DNA from: Flavobacterium oncorhynchi
GTDB taxonomy: Bacteria; Bacteroidota; Bacteroidia; Flavobacteriales; Flavobacteriaceae
Length of the DNA: 64,000 nucleotides
Direction: 5' to 3'
Assembly: GCF_002217355.1 (NCBI RefSeq)
Contig: NZ_MUHA01000023.1
Coordinates: 62,001 to 126,000, forward strand
The notes under the pieces: model-generated
The model's database searches: none
What the model saw: the letters and a program-made list of their open reading frames with translations, nothing else
What the model was told of the DNA's origin: nothing
Shown: piece by piece, positions 9,983 to 19,462 of the stretch
Position numbering within the stretch: the stretch's first letter is position 1
Layout of the letters: each line of letters begins with the position of its first letter
Program-made: the position numbers and the translations under genes

Positions 9983-10356
9983 AAGAAAAGGACTTATTTA
10001 TTTTAGGATTAAAACAATCTATAAGTTCTGTATTCTATAATTTTTTAACTCTTTTTTTAAAGGAATGATTGCAAATGTTTAAAACTGAATTTTAAAAAGA
10101 AAATAACAGTTAAAAATACGCTTATTTTTTGTAAGATAAAAATTTGCGTTTTTTAGAATTGTTATAGCAAATGAAGTAGAAAAGAGTGCTTTTTTTGTAC
10201 TATTTTCTTTTCAGGTTGGCCATTTTTCAAATTAAATTCCTGTACTTTGCATCTTAAGATTTACTTAAGAAAAGAAGTAAAAAAGTCTAAGCTGTCGTTT
10301 TTTAAATGCAATATTATTTAAGACATTGAGTTAAGACTAATTATCGTATTTGCATT
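9983..10356. other. Divergent intergenic region between mprF-like and sigma-factor genes
   Basis: 374 bp with no credible gene. It must hold both divergent promoters. For the plus strand there is a near-consensus TTG (10216-10218) and TACTTTG (10243-10249, one base short of TAnnTTTG), which would give a leader of about 100 nt before the sigma factor. No hairpin of note was seen. Confidence 0.35.
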
Positions 10357-10878
10357 ATGGACAATAGAAAGTTTATATTAAGTTTAAAAAATGGTAATGA
10401 GGAGGCTTTCAAAAAAGCGTATCTAAGTTATTATGATAAGCTTATTAGTATTGCCAAACGATTTGATTTTACAGTTCTTACTCCACAGGATTTTATTCAA
10501 GAAACTTTTTTAAGACTTTATAATAAAAGAGAATTACTTAATGAGGATGTTTTGTTTGACAAGCAATTGTTTACGATATGCAAAAACATCATTATAAATC
10601 ATGTTAATAGAGAAAACAAAGTAATTCAACTTGATTCGTTACGATTTGAGTTTGAAGAGGAAGATACAGATACCACAGTTTTTGAAGAAAGAAAAGAAAA
10701 ACTGTATAACTTCATAAATCAGCTTCCTGAACAACAGCAAAAAATATTTACACTACATAAACTGGAAAACCTTAGCTATAAGGAGATTGCAGAGCTTACA
10801 GATCTTTCTGAAAAGACTATTGCCAATCATATTTATCTTGCCAGTAAATTTATTCGAAAAAAAATAGAAGATCATTAG
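10357..10878 (+). CDS. ECF-type RNA polymerase sigma factor
   Basis: Sigma-70 family, extracytoplasmic-function type, 173 residues. Region 2 covers about residues 10-85 ('DFIQETFLRLYNKRELL') and region 4 about 115-170 ('LPEQQQKIFTLHKLENLSYKEIAELTDLSEKTIANHIYLA', a helix-turn-helix). It directs RNA polymerase to a small regulon, normally including the adjacent TonB receptor. The start is the ATG at 10357. It is followed by a small gene, a FecR anti-sigma gene and the receptor in the same direction, the usual FecI/FecR-style layout in Bacteroidota. Confidence 0.93.
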   Translation: MDNRKFILSLKNGNEEAFKKAYLSYYDKLISIAKRFDFTVLTPQDFIQETFLRLYNKRELLNEDVLFDKQLFTICKNIIINHVNRENKVIQLDSLRFEFEEEDTDTTVFEERKEKLYNFINQLPEQQQKIFTLHKLENLSYKEIAELTDLSEKTIANHIYLASKFIRKKIEDH

Positions 10879-10924
10879 GAACTTTTCTGTTCTCGTTTGT
10901 TATATATAAAAAAGAGAACTTAAA

Positions 10925-11134
10925 ATGCATATTGAATCTTATAAAACAGATGTAAAAAGCAAGGAAGACGCAAGCTTTATGGTTGCGCTTCTGCAGTTTA
11001 TCATTTCTGATTGTATCATGAATTTTGATTTGGAGGATTCTAATAAAATTCTTCGAATTGAAACCAATAGAGAAATAAAAGAAATGGTTTATGGCGTTTT
11101 TAATAAACAGGGATTTCATTGTCAAAAACTTTAG
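10925..11134 (+). CDS. Small protein, cysteine-poor HMA-like fold
   Basis: 69-residue protein between the sigma factor and its anti-sigma factor. I do not recognise a named family, but its order of strands and helices and its C-terminal half ('NKILRIET...GVFNKQGFHCQKL') resemble the CopZ-like protein at 32081-32296 ('DKILTVQS...IIKSKGFKAEPI'). It lacks the CxxC metal site of true heavy-metal-associated domains; the two cysteines present (in 'SDCIMNF' and 'FHCQKL') are far apart. A ferredoxin-like fold that does not bind metal through CxxC is the inference. The gap to fecR is 12 bp, so it is probably co-translated with it and may take part in sigma-factor control. Confidence 0.6.
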   Translation: MHIESYKTDVKSKEDASFMVALLQFIISDCIMNFDLEDSNKILRIETNREIKEMVYGVFNKQGFHCQKL

Positions 11135-11146
11135 CGCTCAATAGAT

Positions 11147-11992
11147 ATGGATGAAAAGAAATTAGAGGAAGAATTGAAAAAAATATGGGACGAAACTCCT
11201 GTTGCGCATTCTGATAGTGAAAAAGAAGCTTCTTGGGAAGCCTTTCAGGCAAAAGCATTTCCTGTAAAAGAGAGGAAGTTTAAGCCATGGCGTTATTATG
11301 CGGCAGCGGCAGCGGTGCTGGTTTTTATTTTCATTGGTACAGGAATTTACTTTAATAAAGATGTTACGGCCAGCAGTGTAAATCTTGCTGGAATTACAAT
11401 CGAAAATTCGACTTCAATATTAAAAATTGTGGCATTGCCAGACAGTTCAAGTGTAGAATTGAGCCCAAATTCTAAAATTGTATATGCCAACAATTTTGCT
11501 GTTGACAGAAAAGTTGAAGTTACTGGTCGTGCCTATTTTAAAGTTAAGAAAGACAAAAAGCATCCGTTTCAGGTTTTTTGTAATGAAACGACAACGACCG
11601 TATTAGGAACTTCTTTTACAGTTGAAGGCTATACTAATAAAAGTGTGACTGTTGAGCTTTTTGAAGGAAGTGTTGAGATGAGTGTGAAAAATCAAGATAA
11701 GAAATGGATACTTAAACCAGGTGAAAAATTTACTTACGGAGAAGAAACTGCTTCAGTATCTCACTTTAATAGATTTACAGATTTTGATAACGAAAAACTC
11801 AGCGTTGTCTGTACTTACATAGAAACAAATTATGGTTATAAAGTGACTATTCCTGAAGAATATCAAAGCCAGAGAATCACAGTACGAATAAACAAAAAAG
11901 AAGATTTAAAAACAATTGTTCAATTAATATCAGAAATGTATAACCTAAACTTTGAAGTAAATGAGAAATTAAAGCAGATTACTTTTCAGTAG
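11147..11992 (+). CDS. FecR-family anti-sigma factor
   Basis: 281 residues. The N-terminal cytoplasmic part (1-55) is charged and starts with 'MDEKKLEEELKKIWDETP', a single transmembrane helix follows at about 58-78 ('YYAAAAAVLVFIFIGTGIYF'), then a periplasmic FecR beta domain (about 95-195, 'LPDSSSVELSPNSKIVY', 'VLGTSFTVEGY') and a C-terminal DUF4974 domain (about 205-281). Known role of the family: holds the partner ECF sigma factor at the membrane and releases it when the TonB receptor's signalling domain reports ligand. Its partner receptor lies 99 bp downstream, beyond a hairpin region. Confidence 0.9.
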   Translation: MDEKKLEEELKKIWDETPVAHSDSEKEASWEAFQAKAFPVKERKFKPWRYYAAAAAVLVFIFIGTGIYFNKDVTASSVNLAGITIENSTSILKIVALPDSSSVELSPNSKIVYANNFAVDRKVEVTGRAYFKVKKDKKHPFQVFCNETTTTVLGTSFTVEGYTNKSVTVELFEGSVEMSVKNQDKKWILKPGEKFTYGEETASVSHFNRFTDFDNEKLSVVCTYIETNYGYKVTIPEEYQSQRITVRINKKEDLKTIVQLISEMYNLNFEVNEKLKQITFQ

Positions 11993-12000
11993 AAAAGAAA

Positions 12001-12061
12001 AGGATGTCCTAGCCGCGAAACTAAACATCCTTCCCATAGTCAAGACAGCACGAAGCTGTCT
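12001..12061 (+). promoter_or_regulatory. Two hairpins between fecR and the TonB receptor gene
   Basis: The 99 bp gap holds an AGGATG (12001-12006) / CATCCT (12026-12031) inverted repeat and a tight hairpin GACAGC (12044-12049), loop ACGAA, GCTGTC (12055-12060). There is no T-run after either, so they are not classical terminators; they could mark mRNA processing or expression tuning between the signalling and receptor genes. Confidence 0.4.
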
Positions 12062-12091
12062 ATTTAATAATATTCAAAAATACAAAATTTC

Positions 12092-14704
12092 ATGAAGTGT
12101 ATAATTTCAGCATGCTTTTTTTTATTCAGTTGGTGTATGTGTGCCCAAAACATAAGCGTAACTGTAGATCAAACAGTAACATTAAAAGAATTTTTTAAGC
12201 AAATTGAAAATCAAACGGATTATAAATTTGCCTTTACGGATCAGATAAATACCAATCAGAAGTATTTTACTCAAAAAGGGGTTTATAACAATGTCGAAAT
12301 AAAAGAACTTATTAATCAGCTTAATAAAACGGCATTGGTTCAATTTTCGGTTGTAGGTAATAATATTTTCGTAAAGCATAAAGCTGCAAAAACAACTAAA
12401 AAAAAAAATAAGCTGACAGGACAAGTTCTCGATGAAGACAAAGAACCTGTTATTGGTGCTAATGTATACATTAAAGAGATTGCTGCAGGGGCTTCGACAG
12501 ATGCTAACGGAACGTTTTCTATGGATTTAGAGAAAGGCACTTATACGGTTGTAATAAGCTATGTTGGTTTCAAAAATAAAGAAAAGCAAGTTACAGTTTC
12601 TGATGATACTAAGGTAAGATTCAATATGGAGCCAGACAGTCACGAACTGGAACAGGTCGTAATTACCGGTAACAAAGCTGTTGATGTTAGAAATACACAA
12701 ATGAGTGTTAATAAGCTTTCGATGGCAGAAATTAAAAGATTACCAACGGCGATGGGGGAACCAGATCCTTTAAAATCATTATTGACTTTACCGGGTGTTA
12801 CAAATGCAGGCGAAGCTTCTTCTGGTTTTAATGTGCGTGGAGGTGCCGCTGATCAGAACTTAATTCTTCTGGATGGCGCTCCGGTATATGGTGACTCGCA
12901 TATGTTTGGTTTCTTTTCTATTTTTAATGCAGATGTCGTTAGCGGATTAGATTTATACAAAGGAGGTATTCCGTCTAAATTTGGAGGTCGTGTTTCGTCA
13001 GTTCTTGATGTAAGTCAGCAAACAGGAGATCTTACTGATTATAAAGTAAATGGTGGTATTGGTCTAATTTCAAGCCGACTTTTAGTACAAGGTCCTTTAA
13101 AAAAGGATGTTGGTTCGTTTATTATTGCTGGTCGTGCTTCTTATGCTCATTTATTTTTAAAACTTACCGATATTAAAAGTTCTGTCATGTTTTATGACAT
13201 TAACGCTAAGTTAAATTATCGTTTAGGCGCAAATAACTCGATTGCTTTTTCGGGTTATATGGGAAATGATTTATTTGATATTAATAATTTTTTTGCCAGT
13301 ACCTACGGTAATACAATGGGAACGTTTAGTTGGAAACATAGGTTTTCAGACAACTTAAATACAAATCTTTCTCTTTTTTACAGTGATTACAAATTTAATC
13401 TGCAAATACCCTTTCAAAAACTTGAATGGGATAGCAAGATTACCAACTATGGTTTAAAATACAACTGGAACCACACGATATCAGACAATTTTAAACTTAA
13501 CTATGGTATAGACGGTTTATATTATGATTTTAATCCGGGAACTGTACAGCCGTATGGTATTGATTCACAGTATAATTATAAACAATTAGATAAAAAATAC
13601 GCTTTAGAAACTTCTGCATATCTCGATGTTGAGAATCAAATTACAGAAAAATTAAATCTTCGTTACGGACTTCGTTACAGTATGTTTAATCGTTTGGGCG
13701 GCGAAAGTATCAATATTTATGAAAATGGAGAAGCAGTAGTTTATAATCCGTTATATCATATTTATGAAGAAGGAACTCCAATTGGAAGTACTTATTACGG
13801 AAAAGGAAAAACCATTAGTACTTTTAATAATTTTGAACCAAGATTGGCATTATCATATGCTTTTAATGATGAAACTTCTGTAAAAGCGAGCTACAACAGA
13901 ATGGCTCAATATATCCACATGTTGTCTAATACCCGTGCTCCTTTGCCTATGACAATCTGGACACCAAGCGGACCTTTTACAAAACCACAATTGCTGGATC
14001 AATATGCAGTAGGGTATTTCAAAAATTTTAAGGATCAAGAGTACTCTTTTGAAGGTGAATTATTTTATAAAAAGATTCAAAACCGTATTGATTACATCGA
14101 TGGAGCAAATTTGTTAGGTAACAATAATATTGAACAAGATATTTTGAATGGAAAAGCCAGATCTTATGGTATGGAGTTATTATTGAGAAAAAACACGGGT
14201 CGTTTTACAGGATGGGTTTCTTATACTTTGTCTAAAGCAGAACAAAAAACACCTGGAAGAACACCTGAAGAACCTGGTATTGCCAATGGCGATTGGTATT
14301 TGTCTGGTTATGATAAATTGCATAATTTGAATATTACAGCAAATTACGAATTCAATCCTAAATGGTCTTTCAATGCTAATTTCAGCTTACAATCAGGTCA
14401 GCCCGTAACATACCCAAATGGTTATTACGAATTTGGCGGAAGAAACATACCTAACTATACGTTGAGAAATTCAAACAGACTTCCAACTTATCATCATTTA
14501 GATATTGGCGCAACTTATACTCCTAAACCAGATAAAAAGAAAGGATGGCAAAGCTATTGGGTATTTAGTATTTACAATCTTTATAATAGGCAAAATGCCG
14601 CAGCGATCACGTTTGCACAAAATAATGATACAGGAATGAACGAGTCTAGACAATTATCTATTTATGGATTAGTTCCTGGTGTTTCTTATAATTTTAAATT
14701 TTAA
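12092..14704 (+). CDS. TonB-dependent receptor with STN signalling domain
   Basis: 870-residue outer-membrane transducer. The signal peptide (about 1-18, ending CAQ) is followed by an STN (secretin/TonB short N-terminal) domain (about 20-95: 'VTLKEFFKQIENQTDYKFAF'), a CarboxypepD_reg-like beta domain (about 104-190: 'LTGQVLDEDKEPVIGANVYI'), a plug (about 190-310, 'GGAADQNLILLDGAPVYG') and a beta-barrel ending in aromatic residues ('GVSYNFKF'). An STN domain is what passes the ligand signal to a FecR protein, and the matching fecR and sigma genes lie upstream. It is followed after 4 bp by a DUF4249 lipoprotein, a common pairing in Bacteroidota. Ligand unknown. Confidence 0.92.
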   Translation: MKCIISACFFLFSWCMCAQNISVTVDQTVTLKEFFKQIENQTDYKFAFTDQINTNQKYFTQKGVYNNVEIKELINQLNKTALVQFSVVGNNIFVKHKAAKTTKKKNKLTGQVLDEDKEPVIGANVYIKEIAAGASTDANGTFSMDLEKGTYTVVISYVGFKNKEKQVTVSDDTKVRFNMEPDSHELEQVVITGNKAVDVRNTQMSVNKLSMAEIKRLPTAMGEPDPLKSLLTLPGVTNAGEASSGFNVRGGAADQNLILLDGAPVYGDSHMFGFFSIFNADVVSGLDLYKGGIPSKFGGRVSSVLDVSQQTGDLTDYKVNGGIGLISSRLLVQGPLKKDVGSFIIAGRASYAHLFLKLTDIKSSVMFYDINAKLNYRLGANNSIAFSGYMGNDLFDINNFFASTYGNTMGTFSWKHRFSDNLNTNLSLFYSDYKFNLQIPFQKLEWDSKITNYGLKYNWNHTISDNFKLNYGIDGLYYDFNPGTVQPYGIDSQYNYKQLDKKYALETSAYLDVENQITEKLNLRYGLRYSMFNRLGGESINIYENGEAVVYNPLYHIYEEGTPIGSTYYGKGKTISTFNNFEPRLALSYAFNDETSVKASYNRMAQYIHMLSNTRAPLPMTIWTPSGPFTKPQLLDQYAVGYFKNFKDQEYSFEGELFYKKIQNRIDYIDGANLLGNNNIEQDILNGKARSYGMELLLRKNTGRFTGWVSYTLSKAEQKTPGRTPEEPGIANGDWYLSGYDKLHNLNITANYEFNPKWSFNANFSLQSGQPVTYPNGYYEFGGRNIPNYTLRNSNRLPTYHHLDIGATYTPKPDKKKGWQSYWVFSIYNLYNRQNAAAITFAQNNDTGMNESRQLSIYGLVPGVSYNFKF

Positions 14705-14708
14705 TAGT

Positions 14709-15548
14709 ATGCTTAGATTAAAACAATACAATTTTAAAAGTAAAGCGTTTACGCTATTCAGTCTTCTTTTTGTTTTACTTTTTTCATCTTGTGATAAGGT
14801 TGTAGAACTTGATTTAGAAACAGGAGATCCCAAAATAGTAATTGATGCTGAAATCATTTGGGAAAAAGGAACTGACGGTAGTCAACAATCGATAAAAATA
14901 ACCCGAATGGCTCCTTATTACAGTGCAACTGCGCCAAAGGTTTCGGGAGCACAGGTGAGAGTGGAGAATAGCAATGGAGTTGTTTTTAAATTCAATGAAT
15001 CTGAGCCGGGTTTATATGTCTGTACTAATTTTGTTCCTGTAATTAATATGGAATATAAATTATTTGTAGACGTTGATGGACAGAGTTTAACAGCGACTGA
15101 AAAATTAATTAGTGTACCGCCAATTGACAGAATAGATCAGGAATTTATGGCCGATATTACAGGACCAGACCTTATTGTGGTAACATTTTATTATAAAGAC
15201 CCTGCCGATCAGGCAAATTATTATCTGACAGATTATAAAACTGATTTTCTGCCTTTTCCGGAATACACATCTACAAGTGATGAATTTATTAATGGAAATG
15301 AAATAAATGAAAAATTTACTGATACAGACTTAAAGCCGGGAAAAGTTTTAAATATTACACATCGTGGTATTTCTAAAAACTTCTCTAATTATATGAGTTT
15401 AATTCTGGAAGTAACAAATTCGAATCCGTTTGCTGCCGCACCGGGTAATATAAGAGGAAATATTATTAATACCACTGACGCAAACAATTTTGCACTTGGT
15501 TATTTCAGGGTTTGCGAAGCAAACCGAATGACCTATACTGTAAAATAA
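14709..15548 (+). CDS. DUF4249-family lipoprotein
   Basis: 279 residues from the ATG at 14709, which is 4 bp after the receptor stop; the longer frame reading back to 14679 would overlap the receptor and lacks a signal peptide at its start. The signal peptide ends in a lipobox (LLFSSC), followed by 'DKVVELDLETGDPKIVIDAEI', the usual opening of DUF4249 proteins. These are surface or periplasmic lipoproteins encoded with STN-type TonB receptors; a role as a receptor partner or ligand-binding accessory is inferred from that pairing. Confidence 0.85.
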   Translation: MLRLKQYNFKSKAFTLFSLLFVLLFSSCDKVVELDLETGDPKIVIDAEIIWEKGTDGSQQSIKITRMAPYYSATAPKVSGAQVRVENSNGVVFKFNESEPGLYVCTNFVPVINMEYKLFVDVDGQSLTATEKLISVPPIDRIDQEFMADITGPDLIVVTFYYKDPADQANYYLTDYKTDFLPFPEYTSTSDEFINGNEINEKFTDTDLKPGKVLNITHRGISKNFSNYMSLILEVTNSNPFAAAPGNIRGNIINTTDANNFALGYFRVCEANRMTYTVK

Positions 15549-15576
15549 AAAATAGTTTTTAAGATTGATTTGTATG

Positions 15577-15614
15577 TACATCTGGCATTTTATAATGTCA
15601 GGTGTATTTTTTTT
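15577..15614. terminator. Intrinsic terminator between convergent genes
   Basis: Imperfect 13 bp stem (15577-15589 with 15594-15606) followed by eight T residues on the plus strand. It ends the sigma/receptor operon and sits just beyond the end of the convergent barrel-protein gene. Confidence 0.75.
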
Positions 15615-15655
15615 GCAATAAATCTTAGTAATCTTTAAGTTTGATTTAGATAAAT

Positions 15656-18430
15656 CTATTGTTTTTTAAAACCGCTGGAGCTGAATTTTCTAGTTTCTAC
15701 ACGTTTCTCCTTAATATTTAAAGTAAATTTTATTTCTTTAATAGCATTAGGTTCAGCACTTACAAGCTGATTATTATCTTCAACCTCAACATATTCTGAA
15801 AGACCTGTTTTTTCAAGACTTACAGTGTAAGATCCTTTTGGTACATACAACACAAAGTTTCCGTTTTCGTCCGTTTTGGTTGTAAATGCTTTTCCGTTAT
15901 CGCCAATTGCAATGAGCGGCAAACCACCTTTTTTCTTTGTTATATCAAAGCTTCTATCAGTTGTAATGTAAGTTATTGATCCTTTAATGGCAGCTGTTTT
16001 ATTTAAACCAATAGCAATTTTAGTGTCTTCATTTACATTCACTTTTACTTCGTCAGCATACCATTCATTTGTATTAACGGGTTTTACAGAATATGAACCT
16101 GCGGGTAATGATCTGTATTTCAGAATTCCATTTGTATCAGTTCTAAAGGCTTTTCCTTCAATAATTACAAGTTGGTTTACAGCGGGTTCGTTTTTGTTTC
16201 CCGTTTCATAGTAAACATAAACCTCAAGTTCATTTCTTGATTTATCAATTTTTATAGGATTAAAACGCTTTGTAAGACCAACTTGAATTGTATTTAAAGT
16301 GTTTATACTAGTCGAAAAATCGCTGTAATAATTGTAAAGAAAAACTGTAAAATCTTTTGTTACATCATAATCCAAACGTCCAGTAAACTGAAGCGATTCA
16401 CTGATTATGCTGTTTTTAGAATACACCATTCCAACATTAACATTAAGTTTATCATTAAAAAACTTGTGCTGCAAGTTAGGAGAGACGGTAAGATTGGTGT
16501 ATATATCGTTGATGCCTAACTGTGAATTGGCAATGATTTCTCCTAAATAAAAATTATTGTATTGATAGAACGCTAGAAGATTAAAGAATTTCCAACTGTA
16601 AATAAAGTTTGTTTTAAAATGAAACTCTTTGTTTTCGATTGTATTAGCAGAAAAAAGTCCGCCCTCAAAAGACAGCGATAAATTTTGTTTTGTAGGTGCA
16701 TTAAAGTATGTTAAACCCAACGTCATTCGAGCAGCTTTCATTGAGTATTCTTCTGGAGTTAGCGTGCTTGTAAGTTGTTCTTTACGACTTTCAGTATAGT
16801 AATAAGGAGACAGCGATAGTACTAATGAAGAAAATCGTCGAGATGCTCCAATGTCATAACGTGCTGTCGAGAAATGCGTAGAGGTAAATTGATTTCCAAA
16901 TGCTTCTGGTTTTGCCGACAAATAATTATAAACTCCCCAAAAGTTAAATTTACCGACAGGCAGATTTATTCGTTCATTTAGGTTTACAACTCCTTTTCTC
17001 ATTCCTGAAAAATAACCAGAACTAAGGTAATTGGAACTGCTGTAGAACAATTTTTTAAATTTACCATTAAACTGAAGTTCTCCTGCACCGCCGAGTTTGT
17101 TTCCAGCTTCCATATTAGAAGTTAGATTACTTACAGCACCGCCAAATCTAAGGTTAAAACTTTCTGATGTATACAATGAAAAACGAGACGATGCCAGATA
17201 GTTTTTGGTTCCAGAATAAGTGTCATCATCGTAGATAATTGTATTCTCGTAACCGTTTTTCTGCATCCATCCGTTATTGTGCGTGAAAACAGCCCATGCC
17301 GATTTACCAAAAGACAAACTAGGATTGTCGATCAGATTAAATGTTTTATCAATTGCACCGGCTTCAATAGTGCTTTTTTCGTTGGGTTTATAAAAAGCTT
17401 CGGCACCTCTTCCAATTAGATTCATGTCAAAAAACTTCGATACATTTCCAATTGTAGCTCCAAAGTTCTTTTGGCTGTATCCAAGCCAAGTATTTCTTAA
17501 AAATACTTGATCGGAATTCTCCCACCAGTTCATATCTAAATTTGCCTGTAAAGTGCCTTTGTTTATTTCGGCTTTAGCATTGGCATACAAAAAATAAGCA
17601 TTTGTATTGTCGCTGTTATGCTGTACACTTGCCGTAACCTGATTGGTTTGGTTAAAGTCATAATTATAATCAGGGTTGTATGGCATAACATATCTTCGGT
17701 CCTGCCTAATAGAACTGGCTCTTACTGTACCGTTAGTGATAATATCACCATTATGATATAGAGCCGTAATATTTATGGTAAAATCCTCTTGATTTAATAT
17801 AGTCTTGTTTACTATTTTTTTTAAAACTACAATAGTATCAGTAAATGGCTGAATATTGATATCCTTGCTTTCTATGGCACTTCGAGTAATAAAATCGGGA
17901 TAACGGGCTAAAATGGTGACTTTTTGAGCGGTATTACCTTCGTTAGAAATACGAATTGGTATCGCCAGACTATCACCAGTTCTTTCGTAGATTATGTTTG
18001 TTTCCAACAGCATAACTTTTACCAGTTTGCGTTCACGAATAAATACCGGTAAAAAAACACTTTTAGTAACTGAAGTTCCAGAGATCGTAAATATGGCCTC
18101 AATTGTGCTTTTATTTCCCGCTTTGGCAGTTGCAGAAACTATAGCTTTTACAGGAATAAAAATACTATCGTGAGCGGCTAGTGTTATGTTTTTAGCTTTT
18201 CGCTGCGAAAGGTAAATATCTTCGTGACTGCTTTGGGTATCAAAAATTCCTTCAATAGGATCGGAGCTGGTGTTTACAATTTTTAAGTAAGCCTCTATAA
18301 CTTCTTTGCTATTTGTTTCAATTTTGTTATTTGTAAATTCTATAGTAAAGCGGCTATCTTGTGACCAAGCGCTTAAACTTGATCCCAAAACAGTAAAAAA
18401 CAATGCTATTTTATAGAATTTACTCAGCAT
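15656..18430 (-). CDS. Usher-like outer-membrane beta-barrel protein of a DUF4402 fibre cluster
   Basis: 924 residues with a signal peptide (about 1-24, ending AWSQ). What can be seen: an N-terminal pair of Ig-like/NEW3-like beta domains (about 25-250), a long central region of alternating aromatic strands typical of an outer-membrane barrel (about 255-720; 'SVQHNSDNTNAYFLYANA', 'YDIGASRRFSSLVLSLSPY'), and two C-terminal CarboxypepD_reg/CnaB-like beta domains (about 735-810 and 812-905; 'FRTDTNGILKYRSLPAGSYS', 'TKTDENGNFVLYVPKGSYT'). The order periplasmic domain, barrel, two C-terminal beta domains parallels chaperone-usher pilus ushers, although I see no clear family match. It is last in a five-gene minus-strand unit, 12 bp after the adhesin-like gene. 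Alternative: a generic surface barrel protein. Confidence 0.6.
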   Translation of the reverse strand: MLSKFYKIALFFTVLGSSLSAWSQDSRFTIEFTNNKIETNSKEVIEAYLKIVNTSSDPIEGIFDTQSSHEDIYLSQRKAKNITLAAHDSIFIPVKAIVSATAKAGNKSTIEAIFTISGTSVTKSVFLPVFIRERKLVKVMLLETNIIYERTGDSLAIPIRISNEGNTAQKVTILARYPDFITRSAIESKDINIQPFTDTIVVLKKIVNKTILNQEDFTINITALYHNGDIITNGTVRASSIRQDRRYVMPYNPDYNYDFNQTNQVTASVQHNSDNTNAYFLYANAKAEINKGTLQANLDMNWWENSDQVFLRNTWLGYSQKNFGATIGNVSKFFDMNLIGRGAEAFYKPNEKSTIEAGAIDKTFNLIDNPSLSFGKSAWAVFTHNNGWMQKNGYENTIIYDDDTYSGTKNYLASSRFSLYTSESFNLRFGGAVSNLTSNMEAGNKLGGAGELQFNGKFKKLFYSSSNYLSSGYFSGMRKGVVNLNERINLPVGKFNFWGVYNYLSAKPEAFGNQFTSTHFSTARYDIGASRRFSSLVLSLSPYYYTESRKEQLTSTLTPEEYSMKAARMTLGLTYFNAPTKQNLSLSFEGGLFSANTIENKEFHFKTNFIYSWKFFNLLAFYQYNNFYLGEIIANSQLGINDIYTNLTVSPNLQHKFFNDKLNVNVGMVYSKNSIISESLQFTGRLDYDVTKDFTVFLYNYYSDFSTSINTLNTIQVGLTKRFNPIKIDKSRNELEVYVYYETGNKNEPAVNQLVIIEGKAFRTDTNGILKYRSLPAGSYSVKPVNTNEWYADEVKVNVNEDTKIAIGLNKTAAIKGSITYITTDRSFDITKKKGGLPLIAIGDNGKAFTTKTDENGNFVLYVPKGSYTVSLEKTGLSEYVEVEDNNQLVSAEPNAIKEIKFTLNIKEKRVETRKFSSSGFKKQ

Positions 18431-18442
18431 TATAAAAAAGGT

Positions 18443-19462
18443 TTAATTGGGCATTATTACAAAATATACTCTAGTACTGTATGTTCCAGGATTAACATTT
18501 AGTCCCGGACTATTAGCTGGAATGAAAAATTTCACATTGTATGTGATATCCTGAGGCGTACTGCTGGATCTAATCGATACAGGCTGTGTTGTGGTCGATA
18601 ATGTTACTGGAGAAATTATTTGTAATCCTTTATAAGTTTGATTCGTGCTTAATTGTAATTTTAAGTTAGAAAGCGGCAGTGTCTGCGATGATGTTGACGA
18701 TATAAAATCGCCAGAAGCTTCTACAGCCAGCTGCGAATTATAAGTGTTAACTCGAAGCGCATTTGGAATTGTAACTGATTTTTCTACCGTATAATCAGAT
18801 GGCGTATTGTAGTTTAAGTTAAACTGTTGTGCACCATTTTGTAATATAACACTTTGACTTCCAAAATTTCCTCCAAAAGACAACTGAAACCTTGCATCAC
18901 CAATAGGTGATGTGTAGATGCCAATTAATTGTTCTGTCCCATTGCTTATTTTATAAAGCTTAAATTCATAGGATGTATTATACATTCCGTTTGGACTTAC
19001 CAATAAATGATTTCCTCCTTGAATGGTTAAGTTATATCTAAAAAGGCGGTTTACGGCACCATTTAAGTTTACATTGCTGTGAATAAGTGTAATTTCATTG
19101 TATTTACTCAGCTGAAATACTTGGTTTGGAACATTGATAAATATTCCATTTGCTGATCCGCTGTTTTCTTGACTGTTAAATTTTAAATAAGCATATTGCG
19201 CACCTACCGTATAAGCACTATTTACTTCACTCGTAAAATCCTGCGTAAGTCTTGCAGTAAGTTTCCATTCGTTTACATCCATATTAGCACCGTAATACTG
19301 TATTGGAATAGAAATTTGATTGTTTAATGTTTTTCCTGAAACCATTTCTGCATAAGTAGAAAATACAGGCTGACCATTATTATAAGCTCCCAGCATATAC
19401 TGTGCAACAGCATTATATTGCATGCATAAGAAAAAAACGATAAAGATTATTATTTGTTTCAT
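18443..19462 (-). CDS. Two-domain adhesin-like protein with pilin-type C-terminus
   Basis: 339 residues, signal peptide at the start (about 1-20, ending AVAQ). The N-terminal ~220 residues are an unrecognised beta-rich domain. The last ~100 residues end in 'PGTYSTRVYFVIMPN', the same closing pattern as the two DUF4402 proteins upstream ('AVYSTLLTYTIVAN', 'GTYSTTIMYTLIPQ'). A receptor-binding head followed by a pilin domain is the arrangement of tip adhesins in chaperone-usher fibres. Its start overlaps the chaperone-like gene by 4 bp (ATGA), so translation is coupled. Function is inferred from architecture and neighbours. Confidence 0.6.
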   Translation of the reverse strand: MKQIIIFIVFFLCMQYNAVAQYMLGAYNNGQPVFSTYAEMVSGKTLNNQISIPIQYYGANMDVNEWKLTARLTQDFTSEVNSAYTVGAQYAYLKFNSQENSGSANGIFINVPNQVFQLSKYNEITLIHSNVNLNGAVNRLFRYNLTIQGGNHLLVSPNGMYNTSYEFKLYKISNGTEQLIGIYTSPIGDARFQLSFGGNFGSQSVILQNGAQQFNLNYNTPSDYTVEKSVTIPNALRVNTYNSQLAVEASGDFISSTSSQTLPLSNLKLQLSTNQTYKGLQIISPVTLSTTTQPVSIRSSSTPQDITYNVKFFIPANSPGLNVNPGTYSTRVYFVIMPN

